Of a stretch of DNA of 64,000 bases, positions 1-10,470 are shown one piece after another. Made by a program: the position numbers and the translations under genes. Origin of the DNA: Symbiodinium natans (taxonomy: Eukaryota; Sar; Dinophyceae; Suessiales; Symbiodiniaceae); NCBI GenBank assembly GCA_905221605.1, contig CAJNDS010002539.1, forward strand, positions 243,501 through 307,500. Direction: 5' to 3'. The notes under the pieces were generated by a model. It was given only the letters and a program-made list of their open reading frames with translations, was not told the origin of the DNA and searched no databases. Numbering within the stretch: position 1 is the stretch's first letter; each line of letters opens with the position of its first letter.

Positions 1-654
1 TCCGGGTGCTTGTCTACGGGTCCGCTGTGCAAGCCAGTTGTGGGTCCCGGCATCGGCAAGGATGGCATCGTGGCTTGGTACAGGAGTGAGGATGCCGAGC
101 CAGTCTGGAAGAGCAAGGTGGGCAGTTTGGAGGCCAAGGCGACCCATGGTAGCGTGGAGGTGAAGGTCGAGAAAGGAAATGGGGCTGGCAAGCCCGTGAA
201 ATACATCTATGGCAACACGAATGCATACTATGACTTTGGCCCCATCCTGAAGAAGGGCTTCACGATTTGCTCTGTCAGCCGCTATGCCGGAGGCCACACG
301 AACCGTGTTCTCCAAGCCAGCGGGATGAACTGGTTGCACGGCCATTGGTCCTCTCGAACCGGCGTGGCACACTACCAGACATGGAACACTCCACACTCGG
401 GACCGAACAACAAGGAATGGCTGGTGTACTGCGGCACCTCTGGAAAGAGGGTCATGAATGGCGCGGGGAAGAACATAGCCAACAACAAGGCCAATGATCT
501 CACAAGAGACTACAACTTGGTCGTCAACACACCAGGCGAACGCTCGGAGTTTGGCGTCATGGAAGTCATCGTGTGGAACAAGCATCTGAGCGAAGATGAC
601 ATGGAGAAAGTCATCGAGTACCTGAACGCCAAGCTCGAGCACGGCTCTTCCTAG
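1..654 (+). CDS. LamG-like secreted protein, array copy 1 (5' truncated by window edge)
   Basis: Open from the first base (frame 1) to TAG at 652-654, so the true start lies outside the window. The 217 residues seen are almost identical to the corresponding part of copy 2; one difference is KVIEYL here against KVVEYL. It carries most of the putative LamG/ConA-like domain: an early GIVAWYRSED segment, a central block rich in aromatic and glycine residues, and a C-terminal VIVWNKHLSEDDM helix typical of LamG C-termini. The Cys-rich N-terminal part is missing. The 3' flank differs from the other copies and runs into a GA microsatellite. The family call is by eye; catalytic or ligand-binding function is unknown. 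Confidence 0.85.
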   Translation, partial: SGCLSTGPLCKPVVGPGIGKDGIVAWYRSEDAEPVWKSKVGSLEAKATHGSVEVKVEKGNGAGKPVKYIYGNTNAYYDFGPILKKGFTICSVSRYAGGHTNRVLQASGMNWLHGHWSSRTGVAHYQTWNTPHSGPNNKEWLVYCGTSGKRVMNGAGKNIANNKANDLTRDYNLVVNTPGERSEFGVMEVIVWNKHLSEDDMEKVIEYLNAKLEHGSS

Positions 655-705
655 ACTCCTTGACTATTAAATGGGAGCCGCGCGGGCAGTTAGGACCAAA
701 ACTCA

Positions 706-736
<31 letters not shown>

Positions 737-748
737 GAGAGAGAGAGT
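706..748. repeat. (GA)n microsatellite
   Basis: About 43 bp of nearly pure GA dinucleotide with one GC interruption, in the 3' flank of array copy 1. The other copies lack it. Confidence 0.9.
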
Positions 749-952
749 AGCTGTAGGAACTTTAGTAGCTTTGCCTGAAACACAAAGCGTGACAGCGCAG
801 CAAGACGGCCAGCAAATTGCGCAGTAGGTATTGTTAAAGACAGCCTGCATGAAGTCCACACTGCATGAAGTCACCAGTCAAAACCCCATGAAGCCACGGC
901 TCGAGCTCGTGCCACGCGTAGCTTCGCGATTGCGACGCCAGACCCCGTGACA

Positions 953-1930
953 ATGCAGAAGGCGGGGTTCTGTAGAGAAGAGTAGCGGGTGTCGCTTGGA
1001 AGGTCCAGCTGTGTGTTGACTAAGTTGGAAAAGACATTCATCGCTACAATGGATGAGAGTGCGACATTTTTTAGCCCCCAGGTGGCCATCTTCGTCCTGG
1101 TGGCCCTCAGCCATGGATTGAAGTATGACGTCATCAAGGACGCAACCGACAAACAGCCAGGTTGCAAAGGCCGGAAGAGCCAAAGCAAGACGACTTGCTC
1201 CGAAGTGGCGGATGATGAATGCGACGGGACCTGGATTGAGCACGCGGATAGCATATTGCAGTGCAAGCTTACCAAATCCGGGTGCTTGTCTACGGGTCCG
1301 CTGTGCAAGCCAGTTGTGGGTCCCGGCATCGGCAAGGATGGCATCGTGGCTTGGTACAGGAGTGAGGATGCCGAGCCAGTCTGGAAGAGCAAGGTGGGCA
1401 GTTTGGAGGCCAAGGCGACCCATGGTAGCGTGGAGGTGAAGGTCGAGAAAGGAAATGGGGCTGGCAAGCCCGTGAAATACATCTATGGCAACACGAATGC
1501 ATACTATGACTTTGGCCCCATCCTGAAGAAGGGCTTCACGATTTGCTCTGTCAGCCGCTATGCCGGAGGCCACACGAACCGTGTTCTCCAAGCCAGCGGG
1601 ATGAACTGGTTGCACGGCCATTGGTCCTCTCGAACCGGCGTGGCACACTACCAGACATGGAACACTCCACACTCGGGACCGAACAACAAGGAATGGCTGG
1701 TGTACTGCGGCACCTCTGGAAAGAGGGTCATGAATGGCGCGGGGAAGAACATAGCCAACAACAAGGCCAATGATCTCACAAGAGACTACAACCTGGTGGT
1801 CAACACGCCTGGCGAACGCTCGGAGTTTGGCGTCATGGAAGTCATCGTGTGGAACAAGCATCTGAGCGAAGATGACATGGAGAAAGTCGTCGAGTACCTG
1901 AACGCCAAGCTCGAGCACGGCTCTTCCTAG
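953..1930 (+). CDS. LamG-like secreted protein, array copy 2
   Basis: Proposed join of 953-961 and 1082-1930, 285 aa. Exon 1 is ATG CAG AAG and exon 2 begins GTG GCC ATC after CCCCAG. The first residues read MQKVAIFVLVALSHG, a good signal peptide. The ATGCAGAAG box and its upstream context recur before copies 3-5, which is why I prefer this start. In this copy the intron (962-1081) begins GC instead of GT. An unspliced alternative starts at 1049 (MDESATFF) and is possible here, but in copies 3-5 a stop codon lies just upstream in frame. After the signal come six cysteines, then the LamG-like domain. Stop TAG 1928-1930. Probably secreted or cell-surface; ligand unknown. Confidence 0.8.
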
Positions 1931-2214
1931 ACTCCTTGGCTCTGAGATGGCAAACGCGCTGCCCTGGCCGAAAACAACAAGTCCGGGTGCTGCAGTTGAA
2001 GACACTTTTTCCTCTGCTTGCTAACCTTTCCTTTAGGTGCAAACCATGGCATGATGAGCAGCACCAGCACTTCGAAGAAAGATGCCCTAAACCCTAAACC
2101 CTAAACCCTAAACCCTAAACTCGGGTTCAAGCAATCAGTGATCTCGCTCACCTTGCCAGGCCAGTGTAGAGGCCGCCAAGAAGCACCAGGTGCCTGACCA
2201 GATCTTGTCTTACA

Positions 2215-2438
2215 CTGTTGGGTTAGGGTTTAGGGTTTAGGGTTTAGGGTTTAGGGTTTAGGGTTTAGGGTTTAGGGTTTAGGGTTTAGGGTTTAGGGTT
2301 TAGGGTTTAGGGTTTAGGGTTTAGGGTTAGTAGGGAATGAGGGAATGAGGTACCCTGTAGATTCCCTTGAAAATGATATATATATATATATAGGGGGATA
2401 TAGGGTACCTCATTCCCTCATTCCCTACTAACCAACAG
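2215..2438. mobile_element. MITE family F copy 1, split by a telomeric tract
   Basis: The element ends are CTGTTGG...TTAGTAGGG on the left and CCCTACTAACCAACAG on the right, an inverted repeat of about 16 bp followed by AATGAGGGAATGAGGTACC. The left terminus is interrupted by about 107 bp of TTTAGGG repeat (2221-2328) inserted at GGTTAG, itself a telomere-like sequence. Confidence 0.75.
2221..2328 (+). repeat. Telomeric tract (TTTAGGG)n
   Basis: Near-perfect TTTAGGG tandem, about 15 units, sitting inside the left terminal repeat of MITE F copy 1. Confidence 0.95.
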
Positions 2439-2899
2439 CAAGTTTTGGCAAAAGCTCATTCCTTTAAGATTCCCAGCAGGGCTTCAAGGCATTATCAGGT
2501 GTACGACCCCGAAGCGCTAAACCCTAGACCCTAAACCCTAAACCAGGGAAATGCAGAGTGTCCGAAAAGTCAGCTAGGCGGGTGGCAAAACAAAAGCCCT
2601 AAACCCGAAACCCTACCTCTCCCCCCCCCACTCGCTCAGGCTGACCGCGCGGCCGCTAAGGCCGCCAAGGAGGCCCGCCCTCGCTGCCGACATGGTCTTC
2701 ATTCCCTGAACCTTAGGGTTCGGGTTTAGGGTTTTAGGGTTTAGGGTGTTGGGTGTTGGGTATAGGGTTTAGGGTTTAGGGTTTAGTCGGGCAATCTTTA
2801 ACCCATCCGAAACCCCACATGGGTAGACCCCCGCCCCCTGTCTAAGGGTAGTTACATGGTCTCTTAGTATGGTCCCTTAAAAAGGGACCCCTTATACAC

Positions 2900-2981
2900 C
2901 CCTAAACCCTAAACCCTAAACCCTAAACCCTAAACCCTAAACCCTAAACCCTAAACCCTAAACCCTAAACCCTAAACCCTT
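2900..2981 (-). repeat. Telomeric tract (CCCTAAA)n
   Basis: About 11-12 perfect CCCTAAA units. Orientation is opposite to the tract at 2221-2328, 0.6 kb away, which argues against this being a chromosome end. Confidence 0.95.
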
Positions 2982-3150
2982 ACATATCCTTCCCGTTTGA
3001 AGTGCCCAGACTTCAGAACCCTTAGAGCAAGGGACCACATTGAGGGACCCTATAACGACCCCAAGGCCTTGGGTGGTACCCAACCCTAAAACCCCAAAAC
3101 CCTAAACCCTAAACCCCTAGACCCTAAACCGCTAAACCCTAAACCCCTAA

Positions 3151-3241
3151 ACCCTTAATTGAGGAATATGCCCAATTTCTACTCAGGATAAAGTTATGAA
3201 TTAGGGTGCATTCCTTAACTTAGGAGTTTTGGCAGATCTGG
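3151..3241. mobile_element. MITE family E copy
   Basis: Right end GTTTTGGCAGATCTGGG and core GAATTAGGGTGCATTCCTTAA match family E. The left end is blurred by an adjoining degenerate telomeric tract. Confidence 0.55.
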
Positions 3242-3412
3242 GTAGACCCTAGGCCCTAGACCCTAAACACTAACCCTAAAAACCCGTGGTAGAAAACCGT
3301 AAACCCTAAACCCTAAACCCTAAACCCTAAACCCTACCCCCTAGATTTTGCCTCCCAAACCAGGCTGAGTCCCTCTATGGAGACATGCCACAGAGGGGGC
3401 CCCAGCATTGCT

Positions 3413-3522
3413 TGGAGGTTCATGTGTAGTTATCTGCAGGGTTACGAGCATGGTCACCATACTTACAACGCTATTCTTAGGGAACCCTAAACCCTACTTC
3501 TAAGAAGCTATAAACCTCCAAG
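3413..3522. mobile_element. MITE family B copy
   Basis: Starts TTGGAGGTTCATGTGTAGTT and ends AAACCTCCAAG, the family B inverted repeat. A short CCCTAAA insertion follows the internal TTAGGGAA. Confidence 0.7.
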
Positions 3523-3937
3523 TGAGGCTTAGTTATGGGGGTTTGTAGGGTTTGCGTTTCTATGTGGTTTAGCGGTCAGGGGTGTCAGGTTTAGGGTTTC
3601 GGGTTTAGGGTTTCGGGTTTAGGGTCCAGGGTGCAGGTGTTGAAGGGTGTCGGACTTTTTGAGGGCGCCTGTGTTGAGAGGCGCGAGTTTGAGTTTCAGG
3701 AGCTCCCTACACCATCGAAGCCCTAAACCCTAAACCCTAGCCCTAAACCCTAAACCCCAAAAACCCTAAACCCCTTTCAGGTGGAGGTCGGATCCTTGTG
3801 ATTGGGAATTTGTTTCGAGGTTATCACCAACACAGGGGCCATTCCTGCAAGCCCTTTTCAGAGGATGCCGGTTGGTAAATTAGGGTTTAGGGTTTAGGGT
3901 TTAGGGCTAGGGTTTAAGAGCGGGTGAAAGTGAAGTT

Positions 3938-4045
3938 CGGGTTTCCGAAACTAAGGGCACCCTTTTGGGGGGTGCCTTTAAGGGGATTCTCGTCTCGTTA
4001 GCGAAAGGAGCACCCCTGTTTTGGGGAAATTCCCATATACTCGTT
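3938..4045. mobile_element. MITE family K copy
   Basis: Shares GGGTGCC..TTTAAGGGGATTCT and CACCCCTGTTTTGGGGAAAT with copies at 36052-36160 and 45500-45635. Ends are imperfect inverted repeats. Confidence 0.6.
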
Positions 4046-4142
4046 GGCACGTACTTTCCGCTGATGCGCCCGGTACCCCGCCCCAGACCCACCCTTCCAA
4101 CCAGTTTCCCGGGAATTATGGCCGAACGGCTGATCTCTTATG

Positions 4143-4249
4143 CCGGGTTTAGGGTTTAGGGTTTCGGGTTTAGGGTTTAGGGTTTAGGGTTTAGGGTTTA
4201 GGGTTTAGGGTTTAGGGTTTAGGGTTTAGGGTTTAGGGTTTAGGGTTCG
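4143..4249 (+). repeat. Telomeric tract (TTTAGGG)n
   Basis: About 15 units, one TTTCGGG variant near the start, otherwise perfect. Confidence 0.95.
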
Positions 4250-5009
4250 GCCTCAACAAAGGGTTTCTGGTTTGGGCGCCCTGAACCCTCAACCCTAGAA
4301 CCCTGAAGCGCCAGCATCTCCCGTATCAAACACATCACGTTAGGGTTTAGGGTTTAGGGGTTTAGGGTTAAAGGAGCATAGCCAAGCTCGTTGCAAAAGG
4401 GTTACAGGTATGAGCCCAGGAACATTGCCAAATTAACCCAAACTAGTCGAACCATAATTGCAAACCGACAAGGCCAGACGCAGACTCCGCAGCCGCCTCG
4501 GAGGTCCCTCTTCCTTTGTTGGGTTTAGGGTTTCGGGTTTAGGGCTTTGGGGTTTAGGGTTTTGGGTTTCGGGTTTAGCCCAAATGGGTTTCGGGTTGTG
4601 CGTGTGTGTATCTATATATGAGACTGTCAATACAATATGATAGTGCAATGTACATGTTAGCTTGCCAAAAGCACACAGAGCCTTCATCATGCGAATACCC
4701 TGGCCTAGAAACCGAAAGCCACTGGACAACAATAAGTGACCCCTACCGCATACAAGTAGCATCCTAGAAAACCTTCGTGAGGAAAATCCATAGTGATTGT
4801 GAACCTTTCACCCTACATACATGCTCTGGAAGGAAGGCAGGTTAATTACACCAAGCAGTACAAGGTTCTACTCCGTGCTGCGTTGATACGTTCGAAGGTA
4901 TTCTCCAGCAAAACGCCCCAAATAGCAAAGCAGTTCAATGCAGCTTACCCACAAAACTTACGTGACCAGGGCTTGTGATTTGCCATGTTGGAAGATGGCT
5001 TATCCAAGA

Positions 5010-5059
5010 CCCTGAACCCTAAACCCTAAACCCTAAACCCTAAACCCTAAACCCTAAAC
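5010..5059 (-). repeat. Telomeric tract with 7-bp flanking duplication
   Basis: CCCTAAA units bounded on both sides by CCAAGAC (just before 5010 and just after the tract), consistent with a target duplication. Confidence 0.85.
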
Positions 5060-5102
5060 CAAGACTTTTGGAACCCGGGGCTGGCGACTTCGCTCTCCAC
5101 TT

Positions 5103-5205
5103 CTATATCCCCTTGGAGTTTTTTTTGTTTCTATTCATATAAAAAGCCAAGAGGATATTGAGAAATAGTGTTTTTTTATTAAGGTTCTAAGGGGAGCATA
5201 GACCT
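5103..5205. mobile_element. MITE family N copy 1
   Basis: CTATATCCCCTTGGAG at the left, GAGGATATT in the middle and TTAAGGTTCTAAGGGGAG at the right. The same structure is an intron of the CCCH gene at 28240-28369. Confidence 0.65.
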
Positions 5206-5275
5206 ACATGCATCACAAGCACCAAAGCTTGCGATGTGTCGCGTTGGAAGATATGGGGTTAAAGAAAAATTTCAG

Positions 5276-5345
5276 GACGCCTAAGACTCCCATACATAAC
5301 GACCCCAATAAGATACCCCTAATTTCGTAAACCCCCATATCCCAA
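5276..5345. mobile_element. MITE family J fragment
   Basis: CGACCCCAATAAGATACCCC followed by TAATTTCGTAAACCCCCAT matches the right half of the copy at 31524-31634. Confidence 0.5.
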
Positions 5346-6102
5346 GTATCTTCCGACCCAGGCATGCGGTTTTTTCATTTTGAAGATCGCTTCCCACCAA
5401 ATGTCTTCGGGACCACTCCTGCCCAATGTGTCAGCTGGGCGGGGTTCCGAAATAGGGGGTGCCCTTTGTCTACTATTTTTTGAAGCTTAAGAGCCGTTCT
5501 TTGGGGTTCTTTTCTCAAGGGAAACAGTATTACTTGAGGGTTCCGATGATACGGGCGGGAGCTCAAGGAACACGCTATGTTGACATTTTGAAGTTCAAGG
5601 GGTTTAGGGTTTAAGGAACGCCAGATTGACAGGACCACCTTGAAGTTAAAATCTGTCAATACAGTACTTGTTTCAAGACTGGATGCTTCAAAAGCATCTC
5701 GAAAGGGAGTTTTTGGTTCTTCATGTCTTTTTTTTGCGAATGGTTGCGGGAGTTAAAGGGTAAATTTGCTGGTACTTGTTTTAGCTCTTGTCTTGCAACT
5801 GGAGATCTTGTTTTCTAAACTGGGTGCTGCAACAACATAAGCATATACATATATATCTAGATATAGAATGTCTACATCTTTTTTTGTTTCGCAGGTGCGT
5901 ATATTTTTGCATGTGTGTATTTGTATATACGGAGAGACGATGTGTACACATACGCTCTCTCACTCTCATTCAGCTCGTGCAGAAATGTGCAGAAGTTACG
6001 CGTGTTGCCCATCCGATGTATGCTTCAATTAAAAGGTCCAGTACCCAACATGCTCAGAAAGCTTTCCTGAGGCTGGCTCATAAACTAGGGTCCCTCATAC
6101 TT

Positions 6103-6204
6103 TGGGATGATCCCCCTTCTATTAACGGTCCTTAAGAGGGATGAGAGCACCCCCCTATGAGAATCCCTATGAAGGACTGCTAGTATAAGGGCGAACATCC
6201 CAAC
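6103..6204. mobile_element. MITE family C copy 1
   Basis: Left end TGGGATGATCCCCCTTCTA and right end AGTATAAGGGCGAACATCCC form the family C inverted repeat. Internal arms are GGTCCTTAAGAGGGATGA and ATCCCTATGAAGGACTG. Confidence 0.75.
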
Positions 6205-6594
6205 CCTGAACCCTAAACCCTGAACCCTGAAACCCTAAACCCTAAACCCCACTGTGCACGCTGGGAGGCTGCCATGCGAGCGGCCGGGGAGAGAGGGCCG
6301 CAGGCAAGCATGTCGTTGCAATGCATTTCTCCTTCTAGCTCCGACGTTTACCGTAGCGGGGGGTTTTAGGGTTTAGGCATGTTTAGGGTTTAGGGTTACT
6401 GTCATATACCCTATATTGCTATAATCCCTATTTGGGTACATGAACCAAGCCTTGTAGGGTTCGTTCGGTCTCCGAGGTAGAGGGGGGGGGTCTTCGTTTT
6501 GCAGTTCGCACGTTCCTGGACACGCAGCGCCTTGACACGCGGAGATCTGCGGCTCGAGCACGGTTTCGTGACTGCGACGCCAGGCCCCGCGAGA

Positions 6595-7578
6595 ATGCAG
6601 AAGGTGGGGTTGTGTTGGGACGAACGCGCTATAGAGCTCGTAGCGTATGGTGGCTGGAATGTCGATCTAGCTGTGCGTTCAATAAGTTAGGAGCCTCTTC
6701 ACGGCTAACGGCTCCCGTATACGCCCCAGGTGGCCATCTTCGTCCTCGTGGCTCTCAGTCATGGACTGAAGTATGACGTCATCAAGGACGCAACCGACAA
6801 ACAGCCAGGTTGCAAAGGCCGGAAGAGCAAAAGCAAGACGACTTGCTCCGAAGTGGCGGATGATGAATGCGACGGGACCTGGATTGAGCACGCGGATAGC
6901 ATATTGCAGTGCAAGCTCACCAAATCCGGGTGCTTGTCTACGGGTCCGCTGTGCAAGCCAGTTGTGGGTCCCGGCATCGGCAAGGATGGCATCGTGGCTT
7001 GGTACAGGAGTGAGGATGCCGAGCCAGTCTGGAAGAGCAAGGTGGGCAGTTTGGAGGCCAAGGCGACCCATGGTAGCGTGGAGGTGAAGGTCGAGAAAGG
7101 AAATGGGGCTGGCAAGCCCGTGAAATACATCTATGGCAACACGAATGCGTACTATGACTTTGGAAAAATCCTGAAGAAGGGCTTCACGATTTGCTCTGTC
7201 AGCCGCTATGCCGGAGGCCACACGAACCGTGTTCTCCAAGCCAGCGGGATGAACTGGTTGCACGGCCATTGGTCCTCTCGAACCGGCGTGGCGCATTACC
7301 AGACATGGAACACTCCAAGCTCGGGACCGAACAACAAGGAATGGCTGGTGTACTGCGGCACGTCTGGAAAGAGGGTCATGAATGGCGCGGGGAAGAACAT
7401 AGCCAACAACAAGGCCAATGATCTCACAAGAGACTACAACCTGGTGGTCAACACGCCAGGCGAACGCTCGGAGTTTGGCGTCATGGAAGTCATCGTGTGG
7501 AACAAGCATCTCAGCGAAGATGACATGAAGAAAGTCGTCGAGTACCTGAACGCCAAGCTCGAGCACGGCTCTTCCTAG
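6595..7578 (+). CDS. LamG-like secreted protein, array copy 3
   Basis: Proposed join of 6595-6603 (ATG CAG AAG) and 6730-7578, 285 aa with stop TAG. The intron 6604-6729 begins GTGGGG and ends CCCCAG. Without this splice the main exon has no upstream ATG: a TAA stands eight codons before its GTG. The mature protein has six cysteines in its first ~60 residues and then a LamG-like domain. This copy belongs with copy 4 in carrying FGKILKK and TPSSGPN where copies 1, 2 and 5 have FGPILKK and TPHSGPN. The intron shares diverged sequence with that of copy 2, so both probably keep the older intron form. Function unknown; predicted secreted. Confidence 0.82.
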
Positions 7579-7939
7579 ACTCCTTGACTCTCAGATGGCA
7601 AGCGCGCTGCCTAGGTTGAAATCAACAAGTCCGAGAAGTGGGGAGCAGGACAGATTCTGCCATCAGAGTGCGGAAGTTGCTGTAGGTAAATTGGCAGGCG
7701 TTGCAATGATTCTTTATGTAGCTGTGGCTGTAACACATGATCTGGGTAGAACAGGCTGCATTTGACTTCCACCATGGGAAGTGTTGTTCCACGTGTGCAA
7801 ATCGGCCAGCAACTTTAGTTGCAGCATTTCTTTGTAGACTGCTTGCATGGACACCTGTTATTTTTGTAAGCCCATGAAAACACGGGCTCGAGCACGTGCC
7901 GCGCGTAGTTTCGTGACTGCGACGCCAGACCCCGCGACA

Positions 7940-9023
7940 ATGCAGAAGGTGGGGTTGTGTAGAGACCCCGACAATCCATCTGTAGTACCATTATGGAACT
8001 AGGGTTTAGGGATGTTTAGGGTTTTGGGTTTTAGTACTCAAACCCTATGTAGTATGGTTTCTGGTTCCTTATTCCAAATGGTACAACAGACCCTCTGGGA
8101 GGAAAACATTTGGACCAGGGCTCTCTAGAAGAAAAGGCAACGCTTATGGCTAACGGCTCCCGTATACGCCCCAGGTGGCCATCTTCGTCCTCGTGGCTCT
8201 CAGTCATGGACTGAAGTATGACATCATCAAGGACGCATCCGACAAACAGCCAGGTTGCAAAGGCCGGAAGAGCAAAAGCAAGACCACTTGCTCCGAAGTG
8301 GCGGATGATGAATGCGACGGGACCTGGATTGAGCACGCGGATAGCATATTGCAGTGCAAGCTTACCAAATCCGGGTGCTTGTCTACGGGTCCGCTGTGCA
8401 AGCCAGTTGTGGGTCCCGGCATCGGCAAGGATGGCATCGTGGCTTGGTACAGGAGTGAGGATGCCGAGCCAGTCTGGAAGAGCAAGGTGGGCAGTTTGGA
8501 GGCCAAGGCGACCCATGGCAGCGTGGAGGTGAAGGTCGAGAAAGGAAATGGGGCTGGCAAGCCCGTGAAATACATCTATGGCAACACGAATGCGTACTAT
8601 GACTTTGGAAAAATCCTGAAGAAGGGCTTCACGATTTGCTCTGTCAGCCGCTATGCCGGAGGCCACACGAACCGTGTTCTCCAAGCCAGCGGGATGAACT
8701 GGTTGCACGGCCATTGGTCCTCTCGAACCGGCGTGGCGCATTACCAGACATGGAACACTCCAAGCTCGGGACCGAACAACAAGGAATGGCTGGTGTACTG
8801 CGGCACGTCTGGAAAGAGGGTCATGAATGGCGCGGGGAAGAACATAGCCAACAACAAGGCCAATGATCTCACAAGAGACTACAACCTGGTGGTCAACACG
8901 CCAGGCGAACGCTCGGAGTTTGGCGTCATGGAAGTCATCGTGTGGAACAAGCATCTCAGCGAAGATGACATGAAGAAAGTCGTCGAGTACCTGAACGCCA
9001 AGCTCGAGCACGGCTCTTCCTAG
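7940..9023 (+). CDS. LamG-like secreted protein, array copy 4
   Basis: Proposed join of 7940-7948 and 8175-9023, 285 aa. It is almost identical to copy 3; visible changes include DIIKDASDK for DVIKDATDK. The intron (7949-8174, GTGGGG...CCCCAG) is ~100 bp longer than in copies 2 and 3. It contains an imperfect inverted repeat with arms around TCTGTAGTACCATT (from ~7978) and AATGGTACAACAGA (to ~8094), with degenerate telomeric motif between the arms. Repeat spacing to copies 3 and 5 is 1445 and 1447 bp. Same predicted signal peptide, cysteine block and LamG-like domain as its neighbours. Confidence 0.82.
7978..8094. mobile_element. Intronic inverted-repeat element in copy 4
   Basis: Arms TCTGTAGTACCATTATGGAA and TTCCAAATGGTACAACAGA are imperfect reverse complements. 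Short TTTAGGG-like motifs lie in the middle. The copy 5 intron has the same insertion; those of copies 2 and 3 do not. Confidence 0.55.
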
Positions 9024-9299
9024 ACTCCTTGACTCTCAGATGGCAAGCGCGCTGCCTAGGTTGAAATCAACAAGTCCGAGAAGTGGGGAGCAGGACAGAT
9101 TCTGCCACCAGAGTGCGGAAGTTGCTGTAGGTAAATTGGCAGGCGTTGCAATGATTCTTTATGTAGCTGTGGCTGTAACACATGATCTGGGTAGAACAGG
9201 CTGCATTTGACTTCCACCATGGGAAGTGTTGTTCCACATGTGCAAATCGGCCAGCAACTTTAGTTGCAGTAGTTCTTTTTTGGACTGCCTGCATGGACA

Positions 9300-9322
9300 C
9301 ACCCTAAACCCTAAACCCTAAA
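9300..9322 (-). repeat. Telomeric tract inserted in one paralog's spacer
   Basis: Three CCCTAAA units after GCATGGACAC. The same point upstream of copy 4 (after GCATGGACAC at ~7854) has unrelated sequence and no telomeric repeat, so the tract arrived after the array duplicated. Confidence 0.8.
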
Positions 9323-9390
9323 TTCATTAAACCACGGCTCGAGCACGTGCCGCGCGTAGCTTCGTGACTGCGACGCCAGACCCCGCGACA

Positions 9391-10470
9391 ATGCAGAAGG
9401 TGGGGTTGTGTACAGACCCCGAGGATCCATCTGTAGTACTATTATGGAACTAGAGTTTAGGGTGTTGGGTGTTGGGTTTAGTACTCAAACCCTATGTAGT
9501 ATGGTTTCTAGTTCCTTATTCCAAATGGTACAACAGACCCTTTGGGAGGAAAACATTTGGACCAAGGCTCTCTAGAAGAAAAGGCAACGCTTATGGCTAA
9601 CGGCTCCCGTATACGCCCCAGGTGGCCATCTTCGTCCTCGTGGCTCTCAGTCATGGACTGAAGTATGACGTCATCAAGGACGCAACCGACAAACAGCCAG
9701 GTTGCAAAGGCCGGAAGAGCAACAGCAAGACCACTTGCTCCGAAGTGGCGGATGATGAATGCGACGGGACCTGGATTGAGCATGCGGATAGCATATTGCA
9801 GTGCAAGCTCACCAAATCCGGGTGCTTGTCTACGGGTCCGCTGTGCAAGCCAGTTGTGGGTCCCGGCATCGGCAAGGATGGCATCGTGGCTTGGTACAGG
9901 AGTGAGGATGCCGAGCCAGTCTGGAAGAGCAAGGTGGGCAGTTTGGAGGCCAAGGCGACCCATGGTAGCGTGGAGGTGAAGGTCGAGAAAGGAAATGGGG
10001 CTGGCAAGCCCGTGAAATACATCTATGGCAACACGAATGCATACTATGACTTTGGCCCCATCCTGAAGAAGGGCTTCACGATTTGCTCTGTCAGCCGCTA
10101 TGCCGGAGGCCACACGAACCGTGTTCTCCAAGCCAGCGGGATGAACTGGTTGCACGGCCATTGGTCCTCTCGAACCGGCGTGGCACACTACCAGACATGG
10201 AACACTCCACACTCGGGACCGAACAACAAGGAATGGCTGGTGTACTGCGGCACCTCTGGAAAGAGGGTCATGAATGGCGCGGGGAAGAACATAGCCAACA
10301 ACAAGGCCAATGATCTCACAAGAGACTACAACCTGGTCGTCAACACGCCAGGCGAACGCTCGGAGTTTGGCGTCATGGAAGTCATCGTGTGGAACAAGCA
10401 TCTCAGCGAAGATGACATGAAGAAAGTCGTCGAGTACCTGAACGCCAAGCTCGAGCACGGCTCTTCCTAG
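9391..10470 (+). CDS. LamG-like secreted protein, array copy 5
   Basis: Proposed join of 9391-9399 and 9622-10470, 285 aa. The intron 9400-9621 is of the copy 4 type, with the same inverted-repeat insertion. The coding sequence is a mosaic. Its flanks and its end (DDMKKVVEYL) match copies 3 and 4. A central stretch from ~10040 to ~10340 (FGPILKK, TPHSGPN, and silent sites such as GCACCTCTGG) matches copies 1 and 2, suggesting gene conversion or unequal exchange. It is the last copy; downstream sequence becomes telomeric/MITE-rich. A private change is KSNSKTTC near the N-terminus. Confidence 0.82.

Larger units (their letters stand above)
1931..6594. other. Telomeric/MITE island splitting the gene array
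   Basis: These 4.66 kb separate copies 2 and 3, where the normal intergenic spacing between copies 3, 4 and 5 is about 0.6 kb. They hold tracts of (CCCTAAA)n and (TTTAGGG)n in both orientations (major ones at 2088-2119, 2221-2328, 2718-2788, 2900-2981, 3083-3153, 3298-3340, 3720-3770, 4143-4249, 5010-5059, 6200-6249). They also hold copies of MITE families F, E, B, K, N, J and C. I see no convincing exon in the island. Confidence 0.8.

Noticed and set aside
1049-1081. ATG at 1049 as the true start of copy 2 (MDESATFF)
   Set aside because: It is not conserved in copies 3-5, where the same position has a stop in frame. The TTTTTTAGCCCCCAG stretch looks like a splice acceptor. Kept only as an alternative.
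878-2005. Long minus-strand open frames across the LamG genes (up to 375 aa; also 6679-7566, 8031-9011, 9508-10458)
   Set aside because: They mirror the + strand coding exon in every copy and follow its codon bias. The + frame has a signal peptide and a LamG-like domain; the minus frames have nothing recognisable.
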